A stretch of DNA of 49,493 bases from Myxococcota bacterium (lineage in GTDB: Bacteria > Myxococcota_A > UBA796 > UBA2385), in contig JAKLKF010000052.1 in NCBI GenBank assembly GCA_023150805.1, positions 1 through 49,493 of the forward strand, written 5' to 3'. How positions within the stretch are numbered: position 1 is the stretch's first letter; every line of letters begins with the position of its first letter. Positions 38,053 to 47,379 of the stretch are shown in pieces. The notes below the pieces were generated by a model. The model saw nothing but the letters and a program-made list of their open reading frames with translations. It was not told the origin of the DNA and ran no database searches. The position numbers and the translations under genes are program-made.

Positions 38053-39186
38053 ATGGCCCTCCCCTCCTCCGCCGCGCGCACCCTGCTGCTGGGCGCGCCC
38101 CTGCTGCTCTGCTCGGCGCTGCCCGGCGCGGCCATGATGGTGGCGACGCTGTCCTCGTCCCCGGCCCGGGCCCAGGAGGTCGAGAACGGCCTGCTCCGCG
38201 TCAAGGCGACGGTGGACGGTGCCCAGGTCTACGTCGACAACAAGGAGATCGGCGTCACCCCGATCACCACCTACCTGCCGCCGGGCGACCACACCGTGCG
38301 CGTGTCCGCCGACAACTTCGACCCCTTCGTGCGGCGGGTCACCGTCACCACCGGGCGGACGGTCGAGCTGGTGGCCGACCTGCTGCCGGGCGCCGGTACC
38401 GTGGAGTTCATCGCCGAGCCGGCGGGCGCGACCCTGACCCTGAACGACCGGGAGCAGTACCCCACGCCGGTCCGCCTGCGCGACCTGCAGCCCGGCGACT
38501 ACCGCTGGCGCCTGGCCGCGCCGGCGCACGAGCCGCAGGAGGGCAGCTTCACCTTCACCCGCGGGAAGAACCTGCTCTTCACCCCCCGGCTGGACAGCAG
38601 CGCGGGGCGCTTCTCGGTGGCCAGCCGGCCCGAGGGGGCCGAGGTCTTCCTGGACGGCCAGCTCGTCGGCACCACCCCGCTGGAGCTGCGGGACATCCCG
38701 CCCGGCGTCCACCAGGTGCTGCTGGACATGAAGGGCCAGGCCGCCGTCCTGCGCACGGTCGACACCTCCGACGGATCTCGCGGCCAGGTCGACGTCCGCC
38801 TGCCCGACGACGGCGCCGCCCTGGTCGTCAAGACCCCCTCGGCCGACGCCACGGTGCGGCTCAACGGCGTGAAGGTCGGCAGCGGTCGCAAGGTCCGCCT
38901 GCCCGAGCTGGAGCGCGGCCGCTACACGCTGGAGGTGACCGCGCCCGGCCGCCCCACCGCCGAGACCCGCATCGAGGTGCCCGACGGGGGCGGGGCCTGG
39001 TGGAAGGCCCGCATGACCGGGCGCCAGGCGGAGCTGCGCGAGTACACCCCGCTGGTGCGGAGCTGGGCATTCTGGGCCGGCACCTCCGCCGTGGCCGCCG
39101 GCGCGACGACCGGCGCCATCCTGGCCTACAACGCTGGTATCCCCGACCCCACGCCCGAGGGCGACATCCTGGTGACCCTGCCATGA
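38053..39186 (+). CDS. PEGA-repeat surface protein
   Basis: 377 aa. Signal peptide (about 1-40, ending ARAQ). The rest is four tandem PEGA-like beta modules, each with the pattern of a small residue, V-x-x-x-G and a late P-G-x-x-x-V: VDGAQVYVDNKEIGVTPITTYLPPGDHTVRV, EPAGATLTLN...LQPGDYRWRL, RPEGAEVFLDGQLVGTTPLELRDIPPGVHQV and PSADATVRLNGVKVG...LERGRYTLEV. A hydrophobic segment (about 340-360) near the C-terminus may anchor it. PEGA domains are usually found in envelope proteins. The stop overlaps the start of the giant repeat lipoprotein (ATGA), so the two should be made together and may form one surface structure. Confidence 0.8.
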   Translation: MALPSSAARTLLLGAPLLLCSALPGAAMMVATLSSSPARAQEVENGLLRVKATVDGAQVYVDNKEIGVTPITTYLPPGDHTVRVSADNFDPFVRRVTVTTGRTVELVADLLPGAGTVEFIAEPAGATLTLNDREQYPTPVRLRDLQPGDYRWRLAAPAHEPQEGSFTFTRGKNLLFTPRLDSSAGRFSVASRPEGAEVFLDGQLVGTTPLELRDIPPGVHQVLLDMKGQAAVLRTVDTSDGSRGQVDVRLPDDGAALVVKTPSADATVRLNGVKVGSGRKVRLPELERGRYTLEVTAPGRPTAETRIEVPDGGGAWWKARMTGRQAELREYTPLVRSWAFWAGTSAVAAGATTGAILAYNAGIPDPTPEGDILVTLP

Positions 39187-42100
39187 GCGCGGCCCGCTTC
39201 CTGATCCTGACCGCCGCCCTGCTCTCGGCCTGCAAGCAGCAGCCCGAGGCCCGCACCGCGATCCAGATCCAGCTCGACGGCGACGCCACCGCCATCGGCG
39301 ACGCCACCGACCGGCTGATCCTGGTGGTGGACCCGACCTCGCCCTACCTGGACACCGACGGCCAGCCCCTGCCCGAGGGTGAGCTCGACAGCCGCACCTT
39401 CCTGGCCGACCTGGTGGACGACGACCCCGAGCTGGAGCTGGGCATCGAGATCAGCGCCGGGTCGGCGGGCTTCCCGGTGGTGGAGCTGCAGCCGGGCCGC
39501 AACGACAGCGCCTTCGGCGTGCGGGTCGTGGGCTGGCTGGGCAGCACCCTGACCGTGCAGACCGAGACCTTCGGCCCCCTGTCCTTCCAGGTCGACGAGA
39601 TCCAGCAGGTCACCCTCCCCGTCGCCCTGCTGGAGGATCCGATCACCGACTGCGAGGACGGGCAGGACGGCGACGGAGACGGCTACGTCGACGCACAGGA
39701 CCCCGACTGCGCCTCGGGCGACGAGGAGTCGGGCTATGGCCCCACGGAGTGCAACGACGGCGCGGACAACGACGGCGACGGGCTGACCGACCGGCTCGAC
39801 CCCGACTGCGACGGCGCCGACGACGACGACGAGGCAGGCGGCTGCGACAACGACGAGGACGACGACGGCGACGGCTGGGTCGACCTGGCGGATCCCGACT
39901 GCGCCTCGGGCGGCGAGGAGGTCGGCCTGGGCGTCACGCAGTGCAACGACGGGGCCGACAACGACGGCGACGGCGACGTCGACGCCGCGGACGCCCACTG
40001 CGACAGCGCGCTCGACGACGACGAGTCCGCTCCGCCCTGCGACAACGGCCTGGACGACGACGCCGACGGCTGGGTCGACGGAGAGGACCCCGACTGCGCC
40101 GACGGCGACGAGGAGCTGGGCTTCGGCACCAACGAGTGCAACGACGGCGTCGACAACGACGACGACGGCGACGTCGACGGCGAGGACGTCTCCTGCGAGG
40201 AGGCCACCGACGCGGCCGAGCAGAACGCCTGCGAGGACGACGCCGACAACGACGGCGACGGCTGGATCGACCTGGAGGACCTGGGCTGCGGCAGCCCCTA
40301 TGACGACGACGAGGGCAGCTTCGAGGGCACGACCCAGTGCAGCGACGGCATCGACAACGACGGGGACGCCCGCGTCGACGCCGCCGATCCCGACTGCGAG
40401 AGCGCCAGCGACCGCATCGAGGCCGACAACTGCAGCGACGGCGAGGACAACGACGGCGACGGGTGGAGCGACGGCGCCGACCCCGACTGCGCCACCGGCG
40501 ACAACGAGCTGGGCTTCGACACCGACGGGCCGCAGTGCAACAACGGCGTCGACGACGACGGGGACAGCCGGATCGACGCGCTGGACACCGGCTGCGCGTC
40601 GGCGCTGGACGACGACGAGGTCGCCCAGTGCACCAACGGCGTCGACGACGACGCCGACGGCTGGCTGGACGCCGCCGACCCCGACTGCGCCACGGGCGCC
40701 TCGGAGGACGGCTTCGCCGGCGCCACCCAGTGCAACGACGGCAGCGACAACGACCTCGACGGCCGCATCGACGCCATGGACCCCCACTGCGACGACGCCA
40801 GCGACGACGCCGAGGTCGCCGGCTGCGCCAACGGGCTGGACGACGACGCGGACGGCTGGACCGACCTGGACGATCCCGACTGCGCCACCGGCGAGGTCGA
40901 GGCCGGCACCGCCGCAGCGACGGCCTGCAACAACGGCGACGATGACGACGGCGACGGCGACGTCGACGCCGAGGACGGCGACTGCAGCGACGGCAGCGAC
41001 GACTACGAGGGCAGCGCCGCCTGTGGCGACGGCCTGGACAACGACCTGGACGGCTGGGTCGACCTGGACGACCCGGCCTGCTTCGACAGCTACGACACGA
41101 CCACCGAGGCGCCCGCCACCAGCTCCTACGAGTGCAACGACGGCGCCGACAACGACGGCAACGGGACCATCGACGCCGAGGACCCCGGCTGCGCCACGGG
41201 CACCGACGACGACGAGTCCAGCCCCCGGACCGCCTGCAACGACGGCCTGGACAACGACGGCGACGGCTGGTCGGACGACCAGGACCCCGACTGCGCGGCG
41301 GGCGAGCTGGAGTCCGGCTACGGCGAGGCGGCCTGCAACGACGGCGAGGACGACGACGGCGACGAGCTGGTGGACGCCGAGGATCCCGACTGCGCCGACG
41401 CCACCGACGAGCTGGAGGACCCCGCCGACGACGCCTGCGCGGACGGCGCGGACAACGACGGCGACGGCTGGACGGACGCCGCCGATCCCGACTGCGAGAC
41501 GGGGACCGAGGAGACGGGCTTCGGGACGACGGCCTGCAACGACGGCGAGGACGACGACCTCGACGGGCGCATCGACGCCGACGACCCCGCGTGTACCGAC
41601 GCCGGGGTCACCGACGAAGACCTGGGCGACTGCGAGGACGGAGAGGACGACGACCTCGACGGCTGGGTCGACCAGGCCGATCCGGACTGCGTCGAGGGCG
41701 GCAAGCGCGAGCGGGGCTTCGGCGAGGGGCAGTGCAACGACGGCGCGGACAACGACGGCAACCTGCTGCTCGACGCCCAGGACCCCGGCTGCGAGGACGC
41801 CCTGGACCCCGTCGAGGACCCCGACGCCGACGACTGCGAGAACGGGAGCGACGACGACCTGGACGGCTGGGTCGACGACGAGGACCTGGACTGCCTGACG
41901 GGCGGGGACGAGGCGGGCTTCACCACCTACGCCTGCAACGACAGCGAGGACAACGACGGCGACGGCCTGGCCGACGCGCTCGATCCCGACTGCGACGTGC
42001 CCTGGGAGGACGACGAGGCCTCGCCGGCCGCCGACAACTGCGACGACGGCCTGGACGACGACGGGGACGGCTGGGTGGACGACGAGGATCCCGACTGCCT

Positions 42101-43463
42101 GTGGGAGGGCGCCGAGGTGGGCCTGTCCCCGCTGCCCTGCAACGACGGCGAGGACAACGACGGGGACGGCCTGGCCGACGCCCTGGACGGCGACTGCGAC
42201 GACGGCCTGGACGCCGACGAGCAGGCCCCGAGCGACGCGTGCACGGACGGCCTGGACAACGACGGCGACGGCTGGACCGACCAGTCCGACGCCGACTGCG
42301 TCGGGGGTGGCGACGAGGACGGCAGCCGCGACGTGGCCGCCTGCGCCAACGGGCTGGACGACGACGGCGACGGCGACCTCGACGCCGACGACGGGGACTG
42401 CCTGGACGGCTGGGACAACGACGAGTCCCCCACCCTGGGCACCTGCGAGGACGGCCTGGACGACGACCTGGACGGCTGGGTGGACGACGACGATCCCGAC
42501 TGCGCCCTGTCCGGCGAGGAGGTCGGCTTCTCGCTGTCCGCCTGCAACGACGGGCTGGACAACGACGGCGACACGCCGATTGACGCCGAGGACCCCGGCT
42601 GTGCGGTCGCGGCGGATCCCTCCGAGTCCAACACCGCGATGCCCTGCCGGGACGGCCTGGACAACGATGGCGACGGCTGGGCCGACCTGGAGGATCCCGA
42701 CTGCATCGTCGCCACCGCCGAGGCCGGCGAGGGCGCCGCGGCCTGCAACGACGGCGCGGACAACGACGGCGACGGCGACGTGGACGGCCTGGACGCCGAC
42801 TGCCTGGACGCCTGGGACCACCTGGAGGCCGGCCCCGAGGACGGCGACTGCGCCAACGGGCTGGACGACGACGGAGACGGCTGGCCCGACCTGGACGATC
42901 CGGACTGCTGGTGGAGCGCCGACGAGCTGGGCACCTCGGCCTTCGCCTGCAACGACGGCGTCGACGACGATCGCGACACGCTCACCGACGGCGACGACCC
43001 CGGCTGCGACAGCGCCTGGGACAGCGACGAGGCGCACGTGCACGAGTGCGAGGACGAGCTGGACAACGACGGCGACGGCTGGATCGACCTGGACGATCCG
43101 ATCTGCGGCGACCCCGAGGACCTCTACGAGGACGACGGCCTGCTCGGTACGCCCTGCAACAACGGCGTGGACGACGACGCCGACGGCCTGGCAGACGCGA
43201 TGGACCCCGGCTGCCTGACCGGCTCGACCTCCGCCGAGGAGGATCCGTCGACCCAGTGCAACGACCTGCTCGACAACGACGGCGACGGCTGGATCGACCT
43301 GGCCGACCCGGTCTGCACCTCGATCTGGGTCAGCGCCGAGGACGACGGCTACGACGCGGAAGGCGCGCAGTGCAACGACGAGATCGACAACGACGGCGAC
43401 GGTGACCGCGACGCCGACGACGTCGGCTGCACCAGCGCCTTCGACAACTCCGAAGCCTACTGA
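39183..43463 (+). CDS. Giant lipoprotein of 38 alternating Cys/Asp-rich repeats
   Basis: 1426 aa. Signal peptide with lipobox LLSAC17; an N-terminal beta domain (about 25-155), then 38 repeats of 30-38 residues with consensus C-N-D-G-x-D-N-D-G-D-G-x-x-D-x-x-D-P-D-C. Each repeat has two Cys (probable internal disulfide) and two overlapping D-x-D-x-D-G-type calcium loops, as in thrombospondin type 3 or EF-like surface repeats. Repeats alternate strictly: odd ones have W (once Y) after D-G and end in a GF/GY-type spacer, even ones lack W and end in D-D-D-E. So the unit is a pair of about 66 residues, present 19 times. The protein is extremely acidic. Start overlaps the PEGA stop. Expected to be a long, calcium-stiffened rod on the cell surface. 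Confidence 0.88.
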   Translation: MSAARFLILTAALLSACKQQPEARTAIQIQLDGDATAIGDATDRLILVVDPTSPYLDTDGQPLPEGELDSRTFLADLVDDDPELELGIEISAGSAGFPVVELQPGRNDSAFGVRVVGWLGSTLTVQTETFGPLSFQVDEIQQVTLPVALLEDPITDCEDGQDGDGDGYVDAQDPDCASGDEESGYGPTECNDGADNDGDGLTDRLDPDCDGADDDDEAGGCDNDEDDDGDGWVDLADPDCASGGEEVGLGVTQCNDGADNDGDGDVDAADAHCDSALDDDESAPPCDNGLDDDADGWVDGEDPDCADGDEELGFGTNECNDGVDNDDDGDVDGEDVSCEEATDAAEQNACEDDADNDGDGWIDLEDLGCGSPYDDDEGSFEGTTQCSDGIDNDGDARVDAADPDCESASDRIEADNCSDGEDNDGDGWSDGADPDCATGDNELGFDTDGPQCNNGVDDDGDSRIDALDTGCASALDDDEVAQCTNGVDDDADGWLDAADPDCATGASEDGFAGATQCNDGSDNDLDGRIDAMDPHCDDASDDAEVAGCANGLDDDADGWTDLDDPDCATGEVEAGTAAATACNNGDDDDGDGDVDAEDGDCSDGSDDYEGSAACGDGLDNDLDGWVDLDDPACFDSYDTTTEAPATSSYECNDGADNDGNGTIDAEDPGCATGTDDDESSPRTACNDGLDNDGDGWSDDQDPDCAAGELESGYGEAACNDGEDDDGDELVDAEDPDCADATDELEDPADDACADGADNDGDGWTDAADPDCETGTEETGFGTTACNDGEDDDLDGRIDADDPACTDAGVTDEDLGDCEDGEDDDLDGWVDQADPDCVEGGKRERGFGEGQCNDGADNDGNLLLDAQDPGCEDALDPVEDPDADDCENGSDDDLDGWVDDEDLDCLTGGDEAGFTTYACNDSEDNDGDGLADALDPDCDVPWEDDEASPAADNCDDGLDDDGDGWVDDEDPDCLWEGAEVGLSPLPCNDGEDNDGDGLADALDGDCDDGLDADEQAPSDACTDGLDNDGDGWTDQSDADCVGGGDEDGSRDVAACANGLDDDGDGDLDADDGDCLDGWDNDESPTLGTCEDGLDDDLDGWVDDDDPDCALSGEEVGFSLSACNDGLDNDGDTPIDAEDPGCAVAADPSESNTAMPCRDGLDNDGDGWADLEDPDCIVATAEAGEGAAACNDGADNDGDGDVDGLDADCLDAWDHLEAGPEDGDCANGLDDDGDGWPDLDDPDCWWSADELGTSAFACNDGVDDDRDTLTDGDDPGCDSAWDSDEAHVHECEDELDNDGDGWIDLDDPICGDPEDLYEDDGLLGTPCNNGVDDDADGLADAMDPGCLTGSTSAEEDPSTQCNDLLDNDGDGWIDLADPVCTSIWVSAEDDGYDAEGAQCNDEIDNDGDGDRDADDVGCTSAFDNSEAY

Positions 43464-43487
43464 GGTCGACGGCCCCGGCCGCCGCCG

Positions 43488-45413
43488 TCAGCGCGCCTGC
43501 CGGTCCTCGTCGGCCGCCAGGGCCAGCGCCGCCAGCAGCTCGTCGGGGCGCACGGGCTTCATCAACACCGGGAAGCGGGAGGCCATGTCGGGCAGGCGCA
43601 GCAGGTGGTCCGCGACGAAGCCGCTCATCAGGACCACGGGCAGCCGGCCGTCCAGGCTGAGCGCCAGGTCCACGCCCGACAGGTGGGGCATCACGATGTC
43701 CGAGAGGACGACGTCGACCTCGTCGGCGTGATCCGCGAGCCACTCCCGCGCGACCTGCCCGTCGCGCGCGGCGAAGGGCACCAGGTGCCCCGCCGTCCGC
43801 AGGAGCTGGCAGATCTGCTCGCGCAGCACGTCCTCGTCCTCGGCCACCAGGATCCGCAGGCCCGGCCGGCTGCTGACGCGCACGCGGGGCTCCTCGACCG
43901 GCCCGCCGGGCTCCGCCTCGGTCCGCGGCAGGAGCACCTCGGTGACGTTGCCGCCGCCGCCGCCCAGCGCCCGGACCCGTCCACCGGCCTGGACCGCGAT
44001 GCCGTAGCAGGTCGCCAGGCCCATGCTGCCGCCGCGCCCGTCGGGGTCGTAGAAGGGCTCGAACAGGCGCTCGCGGGCGGCCCGGGACAGCGGCGGGGCC
44101 TGGTCGCGGACGCGGATGGCCACGTAGCGGCCGGCCGGAAGCTCCGGGTCCGCCTCCAGGTCGACGCAGGTGGTCTCGACCAGGACGGTGCCCCCCTCCA
44201 CCATCGCCGAGGCGGCGTGCAGCACGAGGTTGACGAGGAGCTGCTCGACCTGGCCGGGCAGGATGCGCACCCGGGGGGACTCGGCGCCGAGCTGGACCTG
44301 GACCTGGATGTCGGCGCCGACCAGGCTGTCGAGGAAGACCTGCACCGGGCGGAGGTGGGCGTGCAGGTCGACCACCGTGGGCGGCCCGACCTGGCGCCGG
44401 GCGAAGCTGGCGAGCTGCCGGCTCAGGCGAGAGCCGCGATCGATGGACCGCTCGAGGAGGCGGACCTGGCCCATCGCCTCGCCCAGCTCGCCGGCGGCGA
44501 GCGCGTCCCGCAGGACACTGGTGCCCATCATCACGATGCTGAGCAGGTTGTTGAGGTCGTGCGCCACGCCGCCGGCCAGCCGTCCCAGGCTGTCCATGCG
44601 CTCGGCCCGCACCTCCCGCTGCTCGGCCAGGCGCTGCTCGGTGAGGTCCATGCTGATCAGCGTGGCGCCGATGGACCGCTGCCGGGCGTCGAGCACCGGC
44701 GCGACGGTCACGTGGCGGGTCCGTCCCCGCCACTCGAGCACGGCCGCGCGGGTGCGCCCCTGCAGGGCGTCCTCGAACATCGGCTCGAGCTCCGGCCAGA
44801 TCAGGCGCAGGTCCCGGAAGTGTGCGCCCGCGACGCGGTCGGGCGTCATGCCCATGGCGCGCAGGTCGGGCCCGAAGGCGTAGACGAGCTTGCCCTCGCG
44901 GTCGACGTGCAGGACCCCCACGGGCATGAGGGCGGTGAGCCGCTCGAGCACCCCCAGGGTCGACCGCAGCTCGGACTCGCGCCGGACGGCGTCGGCCACG
45001 ACCGCGCTGAGCTTGCGGATGGTGCCGACCAGCAGCAGGCGTCCGTCGGGCAGCGCCCCCCGCCCCTTGCGGGTGCTGATGACGTGGACCTGGCCCGTCG
45101 CGTCCGTGATGGTCTCGGCCTGCTCGTCCTGCTCGCCCGTGCGCAGCACCTCGCTGTCCCGGGCGTAGAACCACTCGACCTGGTCCGGCGGGAAGAAGTC
45201 GGCGTCGCTGGCGCCGATCATGGTGTCGATGTCCTGCCCCACGAACTGCGCACAGTGCTGGTTGACCAGCAGGAAGCGCCGGTCCTCGCCCTTGACGAAG
45301 ACCGGGTCGGGGATGGCCTCGATCACCGCCTCGAGCATGGCCACGCGGGCGCGGAGCCGCTCGAGCTCGTCCCCCGGGTCGGCAGCAAGGGCAGGCGCGT
45401 CGCGAACCGGCAT
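43488..45413 (-). CDS. Hybrid PAS-PAS histidine kinase-REC with degenerate ATP site
   Basis: 641 aa, cytoplasmic. Short coiled coil (about 15-30), PAS 1 (about 27-135), PAS 2 (about 155-262), HisKA with the H-box GGVAH285-D-L-N-N, a HATPase-like domain (about 325-510) and a C-terminal receiver with D572 in LSDIVMP and K in LMKPV. The HATPase part is unusual: in the N-box the Mg-binding Asn is His399 (NLVLHAASAM instead of NLVVNARDAM), the G1 box reads D-Q-A-P-P-L instead of D-x-G-x-G-M, and G2 reads G-G-S-M-G-L-A-T. ATP binding may be lost, leaving a phosphotransfer or sensing role. ATG chosen; TACAAT lies six bases upstream. Confidence 0.88.
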   Translation of the reverse strand: MPVRDAPALAADPGDELERLRARVAMLEAVIEAIPDPVFVKGEDRRFLLVNQHCAQFVGQDIDTMIGASDADFFPPDQVEWFYARDSEVLRTGEQDEQAETITDATGQVHVISTRKGRGALPDGRLLLVGTIRKLSAVVADAVRRESELRSTLGVLERLTALMPVGVLHVDREGKLVYAFGPDLRAMGMTPDRVAGAHFRDLRLIWPELEPMFEDALQGRTRAAVLEWRGRTRHVTVAPVLDARQRSIGATLISMDLTEQRLAEQREVRAERMDSLGRLAGGVAHDLNNLLSIVMMGTSVLRDALAAGELGEAMGQVRLLERSIDRGSRLSRQLASFARRQVGPPTVVDLHAHLRPVQVFLDSLVGADIQVQVQLGAESPRVRILPGQVEQLLVNLVLHAASAMVEGGTVLVETTCVDLEADPELPAGRYVAIRVRDQAPPLSRAARERLFEPFYDPDGRGGSMGLATCYGIAVQAGGRVRALGGGGGNVTEVLLPRTEAEPGGPVEEPRVRVSSRPGLRILVAEDEDVLREQICQLLRTAGHLVPFAARDGQVAREWLADHADEVDVVLSDIVMPHLSGVDLALSLDGRLPVVLMSGFVADHLLRLPDMASRFPVLMKPVRPDELLAALALAADEDRQAR

Positions 45414-45419
45414 GGCTCG

Positions 45420-45425
45420 ATTGTA
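45420..45425 (-). promoter_or_regulatory. -10 box TACAAT for leaderless start
   Basis: On the minus strand TACAAT, six bases (CGAGCC), then the ATG of the hybrid kinase. It is the best match to the bacterial -10 consensus in the window, and there is no ribosome site. Confidence 0.55.
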
Positions 45426-45478
45426 CCGGAGGAGGGGCGGCGCGTCGCACGGAACGCTCGAACGCCGGCGAACCGTGG

Positions 45479-45484
45479 CATCAT
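45479..45484 (+). promoter_or_regulatory. Weak -10 box CATCAT at leaderless spacing
   Basis: CATCAT, six bases (CGGGCC), then ATG of the LVIVD lipoprotein. It departs from TANNNT at the first base. It shares the 77-base divergent region with the kinase promoter. Confidence 0.3.
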
Positions 45485-45490
45485 CGGGCC

Positions 45491-46462
45491 ATGATCCTCC
45501 TGGCCCTGCTCGCCTGCAGCCCCGACGACCCGACGCCGGGGCAGACCGTGGACACGACCTTCGGCGCCGAGCTGGGCCGAGAGGAGATCCCGCCGGCCTC
45601 CAGCCTGTGGGTGGACTCCTCGCGCGCCTTCGCCTGCGCGGGCGAGGACGGCCTGTACGTGCTGGACATCGCGGACCCCACCTGGCCGACGCAGCAGGAC
45701 GTCGTGTCGGTGCCCTGCCACGCCGTCGACGGGGAGACCGGCAAGGTCCACATCGCAGGCGGCGAGTGGGGCCTGCGGGTGGTGCACCCGGGCAACCTGG
45801 CGATCCTGGGCGGCTACGAGCCGGGCTACCCGGTGACCGCGCTGGCCGTGGACGCCGGGGAGCACCAGGCCTGGATCGCGGGCACCAGCGAGGAGACGGG
45901 CGCGCTGCACGTCGACGGCGTGGTGACCTACAGCGTGGAGAACCTGAGCCAGAACAAGCAGGCCGAGCTGTCCCCGGGGTCCCCCGTGGCCCTGGCCTTC
46001 GACGACGACGGCGTCTTCGTCGCCCGGCAGGACGGCACCATCGACCTGCTGGGCCTGGCGATGGACCTGCGCGGCAGCCTGACCCTGGCGGAGCCCGTCT
46101 CCGGCGGCGCCGGCGGCGGGCTGCTCGCGGCCGAGGGGCACCTGTGGGCGGCCATGGGCACGGCCGGGCTGGGCGTGTTCAGCCTGGAGGACATGAGCGC
46201 GCCCGAGCAGGTCTCCGGCTGGGTCGGCGCCAGCGCCTGGGGCATGGCGATGCTGGGCGACCGCCTGTACCTGGGCGCCGACGAAGCCCTGGTGGTCCTG
46301 GACGTGTCCGATCCCCTCGCCCCCGTCGAGGTCGGGCGCGCGACGCTGCAGGGCGTGTCGCGCCCCGAGGGGATCTACGTCTACGACGAGATGGCCTGGG
46401 TCGTCGACGCCCAGGACGGCGCCTTCGTCGTTGTCTCCGTGGACGAGGAGCAGATGGAGTAG
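45491..46462 (+). CDS. LVIVD-repeat beta-propeller lipoprotein
   Basis: 323 aa. Short signal peptide with lipobox LLAC9. The mature protein is made of about six beta-propeller blades of the LVIVD type, each with a strand like G-L-Y-V-L-D-I-A-D-P or A-L-V-V-L-D-V-S-D-P-L-A-P-V-E-V, as seen in surface-exposed propellers of Myxococcota. No catalytic residues are apparent; binding role inferred. Leaderless-type start. The stop is TAG, and the broken metallo-beta-lactamase-fold frame continues directly after it in the same reading frame. Confidence 0.75.
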   Translation: MILLALLACSPDDPTPGQTVDTTFGAELGREEIPPASSLWVDSSRAFACAGEDGLYVLDIADPTWPTQQDVVSVPCHAVDGETGKVHIAGGEWGLRVVHPGNLAILGGYEPGYPVTALAVDAGEHQAWIAGTSEETGALHVDGVVTYSVENLSQNKQAELSPGSPVALAFDDDGVFVARQDGTIDLLGLAMDLRGSLTLAEPVSGGAGGGLLAAEGHLWAAMGTAGLGVFSLEDMSAPEQVSGWVGASAWGMAMLGDRLYLGADEALVVLDVSDPLAPVEVGRATLQGVSRPEGIYVYDEMAWVVDAQDGAFVVVSVDEEQME

Positions 46463-47379
46463 CCGCGGCTGCCCGACGGCCCTACGCTGTCGCATCGGCA
46501 CCCCGACCACTTCCACCCCGCCTCGCTCGCCTCGCTGCCGCGCGCGCTGCCGGTCTACCTGCCGCCCGACCCGATGCTGGCCGCCGCCCTGCACCGGCTG
46601 GGCTTCCGCGACCTTCACCCGCTCCGGCCCTGGACCCAGGTGCGGCGAGGCCCCCTGGCGCTGACGCCCACCCCCACGGCCGGCGACTTCCCCGAGGTCG
46701 GCCTGCTGCTGCAGGACGGCGGCGCCTCGGTCTTCCACCAGGTCGACACGCCGATCCACGCCCAGGCCGTGCAGCGGCTGCGTGGCCTGGCCCCCGCGCT
46801 GGACCTGCACCTGGCCAGGTACGCCAGCCAGGCCTTCGGCTGGTTCGACGGCGTGCCCGAGGACCTGGCCACGACGCACGGCAGGAACGTGCAAGCCGCC
46901 CGCCTGCTGGGCGCCCGCGCCGTCGTGCCCTCGTCCGCCGGCTTCCGCTTCGTCGACGCGCACGACCGGCTCAACGCCCAGCTCTTGCCGACCCCCAGGG
47001 CCAGGGCGCCCACGCGCTCTCGGCAGCCTGTGCCGAGCTGGTCGAGCGGGGCCTGCTCCCGGCGGTCCGCGCCGCCTGGGACGACGACCCGCTGCTGCGC
47101 GCCCTCCGCGACGAGCAGGCCCGCTACCTGCTGCGCGTGGTGCTGCCCGGGGGCGGCGATCGGTGCTGGAGCCTGGACCTGTCGGGCCCCGCGCCGCGCC
47201 TGGACCCGGGAGCGCCGGCGGACGGCGCCGAGCTGACCCGCACCGTCGCGGCCTCGGCCCTGCTGGAGGTCGCCCGGGGGGCGCGCTCGGCCTTCCACCT
47301 GCGGGTGCACAGCCGCCGCACGCAGTCCCTGCTCCACCTGCGGACGCAGGGCGAGGGCTGGCCTGAGGGCCCGGGGGCC
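46463..47379 (+). pseudogene. Broken metallo-beta-lactamase-fold hydrolase
   Basis: In one frame directly after the LVIVD stop the sequence reads PTLSHRHPDHFHPASLASLP, the HxHxDH zinc motif of metallo-beta-lactamase-fold hydrolases, then a plausible middle part with AFGWFDG. The usual 60-100 residues before the zinc motif and any good start codon are missing. Near 46985-46996, in a CCCCC-containing stretch, the coding pattern moves back by one base (one base apparently lost): the second frame continues DPQGQGAHALSAACAELVERGLLPAVRAAWDDDP and further likely coding sequence to about 47370, without a stop before the opposing gene. So it is truncated and frameshifted. Either a decaying gene or a sequence error at the shift; the missing N-terminus argues for decay. 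Confidence 0.55.

Noticed and set aside
39126..43066. Long antisense frames opposite the giant repeat lipoprotein
   Set aside because: Low-complexity mirror images of the Asp-rich repeats, without starts, signals or domain motifs.
46460..46520. Read-through of the TAG stop to fuse the propeller with the hydrolase remnant
   Set aside because: The frames agree, but nothing suggests amber suppression, and the hydrolase remnant is frameshifted further on.
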